A stretch of 64,000 bases of DNA. It comes from Wuchereria bancrofti (Eukaryota; Nematoda; Chromadorea; Rhabditida; Onchocercidae). Under the pieces are notes generated by a model, which did no database searches, was not told where the DNA came from, and was given only the letters and a program-made list of their open reading frames with translations. A program made the translations under genes and the position numbers. Each line of letters starts with the position of its first letter. The stretch's first letter is position 1. Positions 21,963 through 36,300 of this stretch are shown here, piece after piece. Where the stretch lies: assembly GCA_005281725.1 (NCBI GenBank), contig SSBO01000013.1, forward strand, positions 1,450,506 through 1,514,505, read 5' to 3'.

Positions 21963-24900
21963 GATTCAAAACGTACAGGTGCAATCAGACGTTGGGTTAG
22001 TTTATTATTGTTTACTATTGTAATTGTACATTATGTGATATCTTTATAGTTTTAAAATTTTATCATTTGCTCAATTTCTTTTTTTTATTTATTTTTTGTT
22101 TTTCACAAAAAAGATTGCTTTCTTTTATTATTTATATAGCAATTAGAATTACTGTCGTATTTGTTTCTTGTTCAGACCTTTAGTATCAAATTTCTTCAAT
22201 TCTAAGTTAATCTATTGTTATCATTATTTAATATGGTAAAAATAATGTGCTACCAATAAGACAAAAGTTAAGATTTTTATGTTTATGTCTTGTTAAAAGA
22301 TTTGTTGCAGTTTGAACAATTACTAAAGGTCAAATTAGATATCGACCCAGTAGATGGTTGGGCATTGTTATATAAACGACACATATCCGTTATCACTCAT
22401 CTACTGTGAGTTTTTTTTTCTTTGATACTGTGGAAGCCATATTTATTATAATCGAAGTGCTAGAGAAGAAATGGAAATTTTTGATAGTTATGCGACTTTC
22501 CAAAGAAAAATTTCTTTTTTGAGATTAAAACTTTTAATATTTGCTTCATTTGATTGAGATTTTCAGTATTACTGGTAAATTCAAAAAATGCGAGGAAAAG
22601 TCGAGCCAGGATGCATACACGAAAGCATTTCAAGCACTAACAGACCAGATGACAGATGCTTCGTTTCTGGAGCATCTGAAGCCAGATTTGGCTGCGATGG
22701 GTGATAATTTTGAAGTGGCTAAATTTTTAGTCGTTTTCTTGAATGAATTACGAATAAGTTTGGAAGTGGTTTTCGAAGAAGATTATGGGCTAAGTGAAGA
22801 AGAAAATAAGCACATTGGAGCAGTACTGCATTATCTGGAAGATCATCAACACTGGGATCTTTATGAATCTTGGCCTGCAGTGCTGTTCGAGAGCGGTGAA
22901 CCTGCAGATTTGAAAAGTTTTATTACTCCCAAGGTTTGTTTCATCTGTGTTTCAATGGTTTCTGGCGTTCACATTTTTGAGAACACCAAGGTATTATGCA
23001 TCACTGAAATTGAAGGATAGTTCTTGTAGGTTTACTTTTTTCTTGAAAAATCAAATGTTTTAGATCTGTCGTTCAAGTCATTATGGAAAAGCGGATATAA
23101 GACGTAGTCCGCTTTCCGAAATCGTCTCCTCTCCTCGTTCACGTGAATTACGAATAATACGTGAAAAAGATAGAAAAATAAAGGTTTTTATTTTGTATTT
23201 TTTTAAAACTTTCGCAAATTTTCGGTGAAATAATTTTTGAAAGAAATTATGCATGCTTCTCAAATCTAAATCGTAACAATTTAGACTCTAAGTGAAAGAT
23301 GCAAATTACTCGAGTACGAAAAAGATGATCTGGAAGGCTTGCTAAGAACTGCTAATCAGGAAATTAAAAGACTTGCAAAGAGGTTCCTTACATTTGTCTG
23401 CATCCTTTTTCACACCTCTCCGCTTCATACTATTAGTTTTATTCCATTATATCTCTACTTTTGGTGTATTATTAAATTATTCGCTAACCGTATCTAACCT
23501 TTATCTTCTATTATTAATCATTCCTCATTTTGGCGCCACATAGTTCGTGGATTATAGCCTTAGCGAAATAACTTGTGCTGTGAATGAGAAAGATACACGT
23601 TGTCATACTCTTGGTACAGAATTGGATGAATGGCGAAATAAAGCGGCTACAGCTGAGGAAGAATGTAATCAACTAAATCTACAATTGAAGACTGCAAAAC
23701 AAGAACTGCATATTACTCAAGTAAAATTATTAAAGTTTAACTATTAAATGCATAAAATTCACAAGCAAAATGTTTTGTTTTCATTGCTGCTATAGCCATC
23801 GCTTGATATAATTCGTGAAGTTTGTCGCAAAACGAGTTTTCTATTTTTAAAAAATTTTTTTTTCTTCATTTTACTGATATCAAAGTAGATTATTATAGAG
23901 ACAGTTGCGTGAAGCTGAATTTGACATTTCGTCTAAACAAAGAACCGTTGAGAGCTGGGAAAAAAATGCGACACTTGAGGAACAGTGGCGATTAAAAATG
24001 GAACGAGAACGAGATGTGCTTTTGCAGGTGCGACGAATGCATAATAGCTTATGTGCATTTTTGTTGATGATCTGAACGAGATCTTTTAATAGTTTATAGT
24101 TTAATTAAAGGAGCTTGAAGTGGCACGAATCTCGAAAACAACTGCTGAGGAGCAATTGTTACGCCTCACAACCAGTGATGAAGCCGAAATCGCAGAATTG
24201 CGAAATATTATCGACGGATTGCGATCGGACGTTAAGGAAGCGGTGCGTTAATTTCTGAATTTATTTGAACTATAATAATTGTTAATTTAGCACTTAGTGA
24301 AATTTTAATGTTATAGCGACGAGAAAAAGATGAAGCGTTGATCAGTCAGGACGAAAAATTGAGAATCAAGGAGTCGGAGATTGCGAGGTCTGCCGATATG
24401 ATTACAGAAATGAAAAAGCAACTAAGTATCGCCCATTTTTCTGTCCGAAACATCCGCAGTTTAGCTGTGCAGGTATATCGCTATTCTCGATTTTATGAAA
24501 CTCGATTTTATTTTAATTTTTGAAATTCAGATATTTTCAAGGACCAATTTAAGGATTTTAAGGATCCAGATATTTTAAAGACATTGTTTCCTTGTGAAGG
24601 AAACAGTTATACTGAGATGCCGATTAATTTGTGACAGTTTAAATATTTAAAGTTCACAAAAAAGTTGCATGTTTTTGTAGATACGAAAAATTTGTGGAGA
24701 ATTAGAGAACAGGCGGACCGATATTCAGGGTCTACGACTTCTGCTTACCGGTATCCAGAATGGGTATCAGGCTTTGGAGGAAGAGAACGCCCAGAATAAA
24801 GCTATGATTGAAAGTCTACGAAACAATGTATTTTTTTTTTAATAAAACTGTTTGTTAGTTTACTAAATAATTATGATGATGAATGTTCTTCATGGAAGTA

Positions 24901-26863
24901 ACAGGATGTTTTAGTTTTCAATGACAAATGTTACATGCATAATTTACTCATTAAACAGACAATAAAGAATAATGCAATATTTTATCTTGAATATGACATG
25001 TGTTGTTTTTTTTGTGTGCTGTATAAGTAATCAAAAAAAAGAATATTTTATAGGCCGCCATTAGTGAATATCAGTCTCAAGCATTAGCTGCATCGTTGGA
25101 GGAGCAACGGAAGAAGGTATGTATGAAATAGACAGGAACTATTTCCATTTTATCCAAAAAATATCTTACTTCGCTTCATATTTCTTGTTTTGTTTTTTAG
25201 CATGTAGAAGCAATGATGACAAAGCAAGAAATTTTAAATGAAAAACAACGAATGTTGTTGGAAGCATGGAATCAATTGAATAGCAGCGCTGAGCTCAATA
25301 TGCGTTTGCAGGACGAACTGATGCGACGAGATTGTATTTTTTTTTAATTTCAAAAGTTCAGGATTTTTGGAAGCTGTTTTCAGAATTCAATTTATCTGGT
25401 AGTTAAGTAATCATTATTTTGTATCAAATTTCTACGGTGCCTTTCGAATTACTCCGATATCACTAAAGTAATGGCTATCATGAGAAACTATAATGTGTGA
25501 AATTCTTAAAAAGAGTATAGCAGATTTTAAGTTTTCTTTTTGAGTGAATATCTGATCTTTTTAGTTGCATGTCACACTCTTGAGCAACGCCTTGCCTCAA
25601 CGGAAGAAAGATGCTCAACAATTTCTCAGCATTTTTCAATCAGTAACAGCACTTTGGATAGTAAATTAGCTGAGGAAATGCCCAAAATAAATTGTCACTT
25701 CTCGGAAGTAATAGGTAATATTTCCTTCGACATTTTGTCTCTAACAAATAATAAACACAACTTTATATAATACGCACTACTTAACAGAAGTGTTATATCA
25801 AATGAATTGATATAAGTATGGTGCATATGAATTATTCAACTTATCATTGAAAATTTTAGCAGTGAAATGTAAGCAATCCTAAAAAAAAAGGAAAAAAAAG
25901 GTACCATTCTTATGCATGAATTAGTATACACTTCAAAAATAGAATTAAATCATTTCAGATGTATCATCTGGTGCACTACCTCATGAATTTCATCCACTTC
26001 CGGAAGTTGAAGACGAAAATGATCTGTTATCATCATCATCCGTAAATGGTGATCCATACATGTTGAAAGTGGAACCACAATGTGGTAGAATAGTCACAGC
26101 GGATGAGTAATTTTTATCTCATTTAATCATAGTTTTTGCTGCTTTCTTCGTATTACTTTCAATTTCGACACTATTTATTTATCTTTCATATTGATGAAAT
26201 TTTTATTTGAAATATTTTTGCAAAAATTTGATAATGTTTGCAGAGATATTCTTGCTTTTTTTTTTAAGGCAAGAAGAATTTAATACTTCCGTGGATAGTG
26301 AACGTTTGACTGAATTAAAAAGACGCAACAAAACATTGCCACCGCATATGCGTTCAACTTACGCAACAGAATTGACATACGCTGCAAAACGCTTCCCATC
26401 TGAAAGATTGGAGGATGAAATCAAAAATTTCAAGAATTTTACACCATATCTGCATAAAGATTGTGATGATACATCTAGTTTAGTATCACCGAGCAATTTA
26501 GCCAAAACTAAGGTTAATTAATCCTTAATTAAGCGTTTAGCCTGTTACGTTTTTCATAGAACATGAATCAACAAAAAGCTTCTCGGTTTAAAAAATTTTT
26601 ACGTTAAAATCATGGTTTAATTATATTTTAAATGATTATTGCTCGTAAAAGGCATGAAACTAACTGATGGACGTTGCCGATTTCTAATTTTTTTTTTCTT
26701 TTAATTTTAAACTTACAATTAACTGTTTTTTTCTTTTTTTCAGTATGTTTCACGTTCGTTACGCAGTGTGAAAAAACATTTTGGCAAAATATTGCAAGAA
26801 GCGAATACATCGAAGACAAGTATAACTAACAGAAGTCGAAGTCCATTAAAGTGGAAAAATTGA
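21960..26863 (+). CDS. lin-5: LIN-5/NuMA-type spindle-orientation protein (complete)
   Basis: Exons 21960-21995, 22311-22405, 22567-22933, 23064-23183, 23285-23382, 23558-23720, 23899-24027, 24111-24242, 24317-24472, 24681-24827, 25054-25116, 25201-25333, 25565-25714, 25959-26106, 26269-26512, 26744-26863 (TGA). They total 2301 nt (766 aa), close to my recollection of about 820 aa for C. elegans LIN-5. A globular N-terminal Hook-like region (about 1-165, with FLVVFLNELRISLEVVFEED) precedes a long charged coiled coil (about 195-545). An acidic/serine stretch follows, then the NuMA-family motif RLTELKRRNKTLPPHMRSTY (about 658-677) and a basic, Ser/Arg-rich tail. In the family this protein links Galpha-GPR-1/2 (LGN) at the cortex to dynein and sets spindle position. 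Basis: motif and architecture; no alignment was run. The acceptor at 23557 was chosen because the nearer one at 23543-23544 breaks the frame. Confidence 0.82.
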
Positions 26864-29239
26864 TTATTTCATTGTAATGAAAAGGAATTTATTTGTATGA
26901 AAATCAAATTAAAATTTTCATTTAAATATTTCCATCATGTACTATAAGCATGCTGAAAAGTGGAAAATTGTTATGCATGAATTCCTTTAATCTATTTTTG
27001 ATTAGAATGTTGATATTTAAATTTATCGACTTATTAACAAAAGCCTATTGCTTATTTAATCCAGTTGCTATTTATATCATCAATTAAAATACAATTATCA
27101 AAAATTAGACGGAGTTTCTTGATTGCAAATACAATTCTTATATACTTTTTTTTCGTTTGGCCATTCAATTTTATTGTACCTTACTAATTATTAATCCTGT
27201 AAATATCAATTATATAAATTTTCATACAGATATGATTATAGTTGATAAAAACTAATGGAATTTGTACATTAACAATAAAAATGAATAGAGCGTATTGTTT
27301 GGCTACTTGAAGGAGTCAAAAAACAATCAAAATTTAATTTATAAATTAATGCCAGGTTATTATCGATTTACTACTGAATAGTACGTCTCTTGGAAGTAGG
27401 TAAACGTGTTAGTGATTTAATCAAATATAAAAGATTAGCAGTGCATTTATTAAGAATGTTTTCTTAAAAAGTCTGGAGAAAAATTTTTTTGCTGACAGTT
27501 GGGAAGTTTTCAGAATGGGAGGAATGAATTCGTAACTAATTTTGTATTATTTTTTGATAGATAAAACAAATTTGAATAATACCTTTAATACCTTTACTAA
27601 TACAATTTTTGTTAATATCTCTATGTCAGTTATTATCATATCAACAGCACATCACTTAAATTATTCTTACTTTTTTCTCAAAAAGTGTTTTTCATATTTT
27701 ATTTATTATTAAGCAAAAAAAAGAAAATTTTTAAAAAAAAAGAAATGAGCGGAAAAAATAACTTGTGTTTTTCTCGCTAATTGATCTTCCTTTTTTCAAT
27801 TTAAAGTTGACTTTAAGCAAAATTTTAAAGTATAATTTAGAGTGGATGCAATCTTACGGTTGTTAATCTATGATTATCTTTTCGCTTCTGCAACTGAAAT
27901 TTTCAATTTCATTAAACTTCCCCATTCGGTTTATCAAACTAATTATTCCTTCATTTTATTTTCTTTCATTTCTTTTTTGTATTGCCTCTCTTTTTTTTCT
28001 TTCGCTTTTTAGCTCAAAAAAGTCATTTTTTCTCAAATTTAAAAATGTTTTATTAATTTTGAAATTTTAAATTAATATCTGAAGCGATGTATTTTAAAAA
28101 TTGCTTTATATTACAATACCTTTAACAATGCATTATTTATGATTACTTTAATTCATTCAAATTAATCTATTTCGAGTAACTAATTTGAAATGATTTTTCA
28201 AAAAAATTCATTCTTCTATCTATTAGTATCATTTTAAAAATATCTCATTTAAATTTTATAATTCAGTTTCTGAATTTATCTAACAATCTAATTCTAACAG
28301 AAAAGAGAAGCAAAATTAAAATTTCTATTAATTTTTCAATCAAAAATCGTGTAATTTTATTGCTAGTGAGTTCCTATAAAAGATAGCAAATTAATATTTA
28401 ACTGTAATTTAAAAAAAATTAAGTTTATTAAAGTTCAAATATTTAGAATTCAATTTATATGAATGAAATGATACTTAAAAAATAATCAATTGTCACCTAC
28501 AGGAATATTTTTATTGCATTAAAAGTTGTTATCTTTTACAATTTTCTACATCAATTAAATTTTATTCGAACACTCATTTTCATTTTAATGCTTGCTGAGA
28601 ATATTTTTTTTTTTTCTATAGTGCAAATGTAATCAATCATTCAAAAATTAGGATGAAAATCTTTTTGACAGAAAAAAGAACGCAACAGATATATTTAATA
28701 ATATGTCTAAGAAATCAATAGAAAAAAAGAAAGCGAATGAAAAAAATTTTTAAATTAATTGAAAAGTTGCAAAAATGAATGCTTTTCTGAAAGAAGTAAG
28801 GATAAAATGAACGTGAATTTTCGAGAAGAGATTTTAAAAAATTGATTTCAAAGTATGACGATAATTAATATTCATATAGTCCGAAATTATCAGTAAAGAT
28901 AGTAATTTTTATTTTTAACTAAATTTAATTGGTTTAATTTTATGGAATGGTAAATTAAAGTCAAAATAATAATGATATGTTTTATTTAAAATAAAACGAT
29001 GCAAAAAAAGGAAATAGTTTTGAATTTATCGCCTTTTTAATTTTGGTGCAAAAATTCTACAACACTCTATTCTCAATAATTCAATTTTCGAATTACAAGA
29101 ATTCAAATTTTCAGAATGTAAATTTCAAAATGCAAAACAAATGATAATATATATGTAAAGAAAACTAAAAAATATTTTAAACTGAGGTGCCGAAAAAACT
29201 TAAATAAAAAAAATTATCAGTGTTTCAAAATTATTGTGA

Positions 29240-29335
29240 GCAATAATAATAATGATAGTAATAATAATAATAATAATTAACAATAATAGTGATAACAATA
29301 CTACTGATAACAATAAAAATAATAATAATGAATAA
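29240..29335. repeat. AAT/AATAGTGAT simple-sequence tract
   Basis: Runs of AATAATAAT interrupted by GATAGT and GTGATAAC units. Confidence 0.75.
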
Positions 29336-29949
29336 TACAAAATTAATTCATTCTTTTTTCCCAGTTTATTTGTCTTTAAAATGGTTTTCAAATTATTTTA
29401 AAATTTGCAGAAAAAGAAAGACTAAAATGGGAGAATGAATGCATATGAATGAATTGTAGAAATTATTTTGATGTATAGAACCGATGATTATCAGGTATGG
29501 TATTATTACGGTAAGGTGTGATAATTGAATTGTTCAGGCATGCATTTTCAAATAAACAATAAATTGAAGTGGTTTCTAATTTAAAATTCAATCCTTTTTT
29601 TTCATGCATTTCATTTGTTAAAATGAAAATTTTTTAGCATTAATAAAATAACACATGAATTCAGTTGTAAATTTTTAATTTTTAGAAATTTTAAAGCCAT
29701 TAATTTTGATTATTGCAAGACGAAAAGAAATTTACTAAAAATGGTAATTATAAAAAATAAAACGAAAAAATTGAAGATTAATTTAAATTTAATCAAAAAA
29801 TTGCTACAATTTTTAGCATCTAAAATTTATTTTACTTCCATAAAAAAATATTAAAATTTTGATGAAATAATCATTTGTAAGAAATTATTAACAAATTTTA
29901 TTACTTTGAAAGTGTTACACACCTAATCATTATGCATTAATGAATTTAA

Positions 29950-30078
29950 TTATTTCATTTATGATATATTCATCGATAAGGAACGAATTCAGTTATTTCA
30001 TTTATGATAAGCTCATTGATAACGAACAAGTTTAATTATTTCATTTATGATATTTTCATTCATAAGGATTTGTTTAGT
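29950..30078. repeat. 43-bp tandem repeat, three copies
   Basis: The phrase TTATTTCATTTATGATA starts at 29950, 29993 and 30036, exactly 43 bp apart, each followed by a similar CAT(C)GATAA(G)GAAC tail. The array ends about 30 bp from the stop codon of the GPCR's putative terminal exon, so it would lie in or near its 3' UTR. Confidence 0.8.
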
Positions 30079-30110
30079 GATAAAATAGTAGTAATAATTT
30101 ATTTGTGCTT

Positions 30111-30345
30111 TTATACCATACTACATCGTCCATTAATTAATAAACGTATTTCTTCTAAGCTATCAGTAGTGATAATAACAGGTATATCACCAATAATAAT
30201 ATCACTTGTAGTTGTTGTAATAATATTATCATCATCATTACCAATACCTTTTAGAAAAAATTCATCGGTTAAATTATCATTAATTATTGTTAAGTGCTTA
30301 TCAATTTTATCATCCATCATTTTCGATTTGTTGATTGGTAGTGAT
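30111..30345 (-). CDS. Putative long C-terminal tail exon of the GPCR
   Basis: After a TTTTTTTTAG acceptor, a 78-codon open frame (RSLPINKSKMMDDKIDKHLT...GRCSMV, stop) continues the phase-2 donor at 32529. The tail is acidic and rich in Asp, Thr and Ile. AATAAA lies about 10 nt past the stop (30103-30098). It competes with the 17-codon exon 31701-31650 for the same donor. Both + and - strands are open here, so coding status is likely but unproven. Confidence 0.55.
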
Positions 30346-33300
30346 CTAAAAAAAATATATCACATAAAATGCATTTTGTTTTTTCTTTTTTATTTTGCAC
30401 ATATTTATATTTTATAAATATTTTTGTTATTTTATAATGGATGAAAAAAAGGAGAGTAATGAAGAGAGAAATTATTAAAATTTAAAAAAACTAAAAAAGA
30501 AAACTTTTTTTTCATTTAATTATTAACGCGTAATTTCTTCATTTACTGCTTAGTTTGTCTTAAAATTGAAAAAAAAGTTTGGTTTTTTAGAAATTATAAA
30601 ATCGTTTATATCAAATATTTGATAAATAAGCATATTGGAATGGTTTTTCCCTAATTTTTGAAATATCAAATTATTGATTATTGAATACAAACTAATTTAT
30701 CGATCAATTAATGAAATATATGTTAAATGAATCATTCATTGAATATTTTGCAATTATTTTAAAAATATAAAATTTTAAAATTTGTTCTAGAAATTTTTCA
30801 TAAATCATTTTTAATTAAAAACTTAAGAATGATACAAAAGTATTAACTAATATTTCTGTTGCTAATTGCATTAAATTCACCGAAAAGTTACAATGAAGGA
30901 AATGTCATTCAGAATTTGACTAAAATTAAATTAGCAATTGAAAAAAATTAATCACTTACAATCAAGTCATAAATGGAAATTTGGAAAGTATAAAAATAGA
31001 AAAGGAAAGAAATTTTATAAATTCTTATAAGGCAAAAAGAAAGGAAGAAAGAAGAGAAGAACGAAAATAAATGATCAATAAACGATAATTTTAATTTTAA
31101 CAAACAGTTATAGCGGATCGATCGAAATTGCAGTTGGAAATTAGATCAATTATTTGATCATTTTCCGATCAATTTTTCTCGTCGTACCATTTTCATTCAA
31201 ACCATTTGTTAAAATATTTGATGAAACAACTTCCTGGAGCGTTGTAGCTATTTGTTGGCTTGAAACTTACTTTACTGAGTAAATTTTTTAATCAATTAAA
31301 AACTTTCCTTATTTTTTTGAAAGCATTTTATTGCTAATAAATAGTTTAAAATAATGTAATACTTTTAAAAAAACCGAAATGGATTCAAAAATTCTTGTAA
31401 CTAAAAGTGTTTTTCTCTTTCTTTTTTTAAAACTTAATTGTTAGTAAATAAAATGACAATTTAGGTATTACATCTAATATAATTTCATTAGAAAAGCTTT
31501 GATAGGTAAATAATACAATATGATGCTAATTAAAGAATGAAAATAGTATAAGTCATCATTTACAGTTAATTAAAACTTGAAAAGGTGTAAACATAAAGGT
31601 AACAGACATTACGAAGAAATACAACAAAGGTAGAAGATAAAACATCAGATTAAGAGTAGCAGCACATAGTGGAATAATTAATGGAGCATAAGTTAAATAT
31701 TCTAAAAAGAAAAATGAATTAAATTAATTTACATGCGAGCTATTAAATGACATACTGTTAGACAAATTAAATTGATCAGTTTTAATTTTTTGTTTTGTTT
31801 AATTCTTGAAAAGTCTGAAATCGGTTAATTTAACATTGAAATAAATAAATTAAAAGAAAAAATGAAGGTGCCAAACGACAAGTCAACAACTACTGTTTGC
31901 TATTCTTTTCATTTTACTATTATTATTACCGTTATTCTTAGTGGGTAAGGAAAATTTTTAAATAAAAATATTTAAGCATTATAAAACAATTTTCGATTAT
32001 ACTAATCATTGATTAATTATTAGATAATAGAAATAAAATTTTTATGATATAACAATTTTAAGCGCAGTAAGTGTAAACGCGTTACTTTTCTTTGTTCAAT
32101 GAAATTTCATTTTAAAATTTAAATTAAACAATACCGATTTGCAATTGAGTTATAAAAAATGAATACAAAAATTTGGTCAATCATTGTTTTATTACTACTG
32201 TAGAATTAATCTGTAATAACGATTTATTCAAATAATAAATTGCTTAATATATTTGATGAAATTCTTGTATTATATTCAAATTCTTTATTAGATGAAAATT
32301 TCAATAAAAATTTTTGAAATGATTTAGCGAAAATTTTAAAACTGTTTATTGCAAGCAAAAAATAACAAAAGCTTCTTTTGTTTTTTAACAATAATATGTT
32401 TGGTTAATGGCTAAACGTTAAACAATTATTTAAGCATTAAAGATTATTGTGTAACTAATTAATTAACCATTAATTACTAATTAATTAATAATTAGTTAAA
32501 GCCATGCATATAAGTGTTATTAAAATACCTTGAAAAATTATTAGAATCACTAAAAGGTCTGCAATTATGCGTCGTAAAATACCTTCGCTTCGCAAAATGT
32601 GATGCTGGATTCATCGATTGACCTAAATTTTTTTTTTCATTTCAAATTGAATCAATTTTAAGTGTATTATAACTTTTAATGATTACTCACTCATTCATTT
32701 ATTTATTTTTGTTGAAAACTTTTTTTCATTAAGATTTTAATAATTTTTTCTTTTTTTTTTGTCGAAACAATATTTTGTCTAGTAAAAGTTAGTATCCCTA
32801 AATATAATCTTTCAACATATATTGATAGTTTTTGTACAAGATTATTTTATTAATTAAAAAAAAAAAAGAGAAAGAAATTGAAAATTTTCAATGAAAATTT
32901 CAATGATAAATGATAATGTCTAATATTTTCCTGTATATAAATCTTATTTGTTTGCTTTTTTTTAAAGAAGAAAAGTAAAAAATAATTTACCAAAAATACG
33001 GGGTGGCTTTTTAATAGGTTTACAACGGATCATTTGAGAGCAAATTAAGCGAATATTTGGATTAATTAAACAATAAAAATAAAAATTGAGTGCAAATTTG
33101 GTGAATTCCATCACATTAATAATAGCTCTAATTATCTAAAATTTAAAATAATTAGCTAAAAATAGAAAATGATAATACATTTTTAATAAGTTTATATTTG
33201 ATTAAACAATTATTTTATCTTTTTCGAATTTATCAATTATTTTTCCCTTTTGTTTGTATTCACAAACTTTTTTTTGATGCTCAATTATTTCATTTCTACT

Positions 33301-36300
33301 TACGCATAATACTAAAATTAATTATAAAACTGAAATAATTTTATCACATTTTTATGTGGCAATTTATCACAAACTGATTATTATAATAGTATTAGAAGAT
33401 AAAATTAGAAAATATTCATAATTTTAACCTTTGAAAAATTAAAGTTATGCAGGAAAATATTGCAAATTTTTTTAATTTGGTTTTAGAAATAATTTTTTGT
33501 TTTTTTTTAAAAAACATAGAAATGAATAAATTAAAATTAAAACAACTAACTTGAAATGGTACATTAAATGACCGTTTATCAGAAACAAATATTGTCAGTG
33601 GTGCAGCAGGTATTGTACAAATGAAAAATATTATAATAATTGAAAATAACAATGTAAATAATCGCTTTTCTTCCTGAAAAAAGGAAACAAAATTTTTTTC
33701 TTTTATATTTTGTATTTTTTTCAAAAAATTTATATATTTTTATAATTTCTCTTTTTTTATGTTCACATAAAATGCTTAAATCATCAATTTATAAACGTTC
33801 AAAATTTAACCTTTACGTCAAATATACTTTATGCTAAAAAATAACTGTGCTAAAATTTTTTTATATAGTAATGCGTAGAAGAAAAAAAATTCCTTTATAG
33901 TTCAAAATAATTTAAATTTCTATAACTTATTATTATGAATCACTTTTTGATTTAAATTGAAATATATAATTTAGCACAAAATATAATAAATTATCATGAA
34001 TTACTTTTTAACTTAAAATTGAAATATGTAAGTTAACACAAAATATGATCAATTATTATGAATTACTTTTTTAATTTAAAATGGATATATAAATTAGCAG
34101 GAAATATTATGACTAACTTGTTCACTTTTTGTTGAAATTTTTTGCTGGTTAGATGCAAGTCGTTGAAAGCGTTCCTTTTTAGTATTTCGATATGTGATTA
34201 AAATTTTAGAATTAAAATATGCAACAAGAACAAATGGTAATAAACGGCTAATTGTTTCACGGCACCATTCATACACTTTATACCACATTTCAATTTTACC
34301 ATCGCATACAACAAACTGACATGTGACAATTCCTGGTGGTACCTATAAATTTATTATTTTGTAATAATTATTATCTTTTCAACCTTTGCTAGTTTTTTTT
34401 TTTGCCTACGTACACATATATAACATTAAATTAAACTCTTTTAATTTAATTTCTAATTAAATTAAAATATTCACCTCCTCTAATGAAATTGATACCTTAA
34501 GTGATAATTTCGTTATTACAGTTGTTATAATTTAATTTGAAAATCATGAAATATAGATAATTTAATATTTCCTATCGATTAAATTTATCATTTATAAATG
34601 TTTTATTTTTTCCAACCATTTTTTTCACTCTCTCTTCAATATTTGGAATAAATTTTGATAAATTGATATGCATCAAAAGTGAAAAAAAAAGATATTTGCA
34701 ATGAGTTTGGATAAATTGGAATGAATGAAAAATAAAAGAAAGAAATGGTAGTGATAATTTAAAATTGTAAATCTAATTAAAAGTAAAGTTTCCTAAAAAC
34801 CTCATAAAGAACTTTTTTTACAGCCCATGGAGCATAGATACAAAAATTCATTACGTAAGATGTGATAACCAATAATAAGCACATTTTTCTTGTCCTGAAA
34901 AAAAAGAAAATCAATAGGTAAAATTAATTATTCAATTTAACTATTAACAAAATTTAATAATATCCTCATTTTATCAGAATATTTGACGATGCTATCAAAT
35001 TAATTTAAAATTGTAAATTTAATTGAAATAAAATGCCTTAAAAACACCACAAAAATTAATACGACAAAAATAAATTTTTTTTGCTAAGGATTATTTCATT
35101 ATAATATATTATTCGAAAATTTTTATTTCATTCTACTATTTGTTACTCAAAAAAATTCAAAAAAAATTAATATAATTAAGCACAAAAAGTTTAATATGAT
35201 TAAGCAAAAAAAATACTTGAAGCTAATTTTCCACATTTAGCATATTTAATTATTTGCTTTCAATATTAATGTTAATTGTTTGAAAAAAAATTTTTTAAAA
35301 AATATAAAAATTTAAAAAATAATGCGCAAAAAACATCTTAATCAAAAATTTAATAATTTCAATGCGATTTATTATAAAATAATGAAATCAAATTTTGAAA
35401 AAATTGTTGAAAAAATATTTTACTTTAAAAAAAAAGTTTAATATAATTAACCATTTTGTTAATAAACATACCTGAGATAACGATGATGAAATGGGTGACA
35501 AACAGCCATATACTGACTCATTGTTAAAAATACCACAATCCATACACTGGCACCCATAAATGCATTTACCTAAAAAAAAGTAATATCTGAAAAACAATAC
35601 CTTAGCGAGTAAGTCAAATATTACTATCAAAATTGTAATATGATAAATGATAATCGAAATATAATAATTGATTAAATGTAAATTGATTAAATGTAAATTG
35701 ACTGTAAAATATGATAAGAAATTAATAATAAATTATGATAAAAAGTCAATTGCAAATTTTTATTTTTATTAGAAAAAAAAAGAAATTTATTGAAAACAGA
35801 ACATTTCGAAAATTTTTACAATATTTAACAATTCTAAAACTTACAAACTTTTTTTAAGAAAAAATTTCAAAACAACAGCTATAATATTTCTTCCATCTGT
35901 GTTCTCACCACACTCATTTTTTTGAAATTAAATTTTTCTAATTAAATTTTATTCATTTACGAAAAATTTATGTTCATTGCTATCATTAAATTTTATCATT
36001 AAATAATATTAATATTGTTATTTCTTATTTAAAAAAATGATAAAATGTCATAACAAGCATTGTAATTCAGATATGTAACAGACAATACGCTTAACATACG
36101 TACAATTGACGTATGTATAATACACTTAACGTACGTAACTAAATTTTACAATATGAGCAATAATTACAATATATACACATATCATGAATATTTTTCTTCG
36201 TTTTGTCAGTATGGAATAATTGATGAATTTAGAGATAAGTTGAAATATTGATTAATTAGTAATTGACAAATTCATGATGAAAAAAGTGATCATTATTAAA

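Larger units (their letters stand above)
26864..30110. other. Intergenic region between convergent lin-5 and GPCR genes
   Basis: About 3.2 kb of very AT-rich DNA, with long A/T runs and an AAT-type microsatellite at 29240-29335. I see no exon pairs, tRNA or transposon here. The 66-aa hydrophobic open stretch at 27870-28070 is low-complexity and TTT-rich, with no family signature. The 3' UTRs of both genes probably end here. Confidence 0.6.

Noticed and set aside
30004..30417. 137-codon + strand frame over the GPCR tail exon
   Set aside because: Low-complexity Ile/Ser string, antisense to an exon that fits GPCR phase; starts inside the 43-bp tandem repeat.
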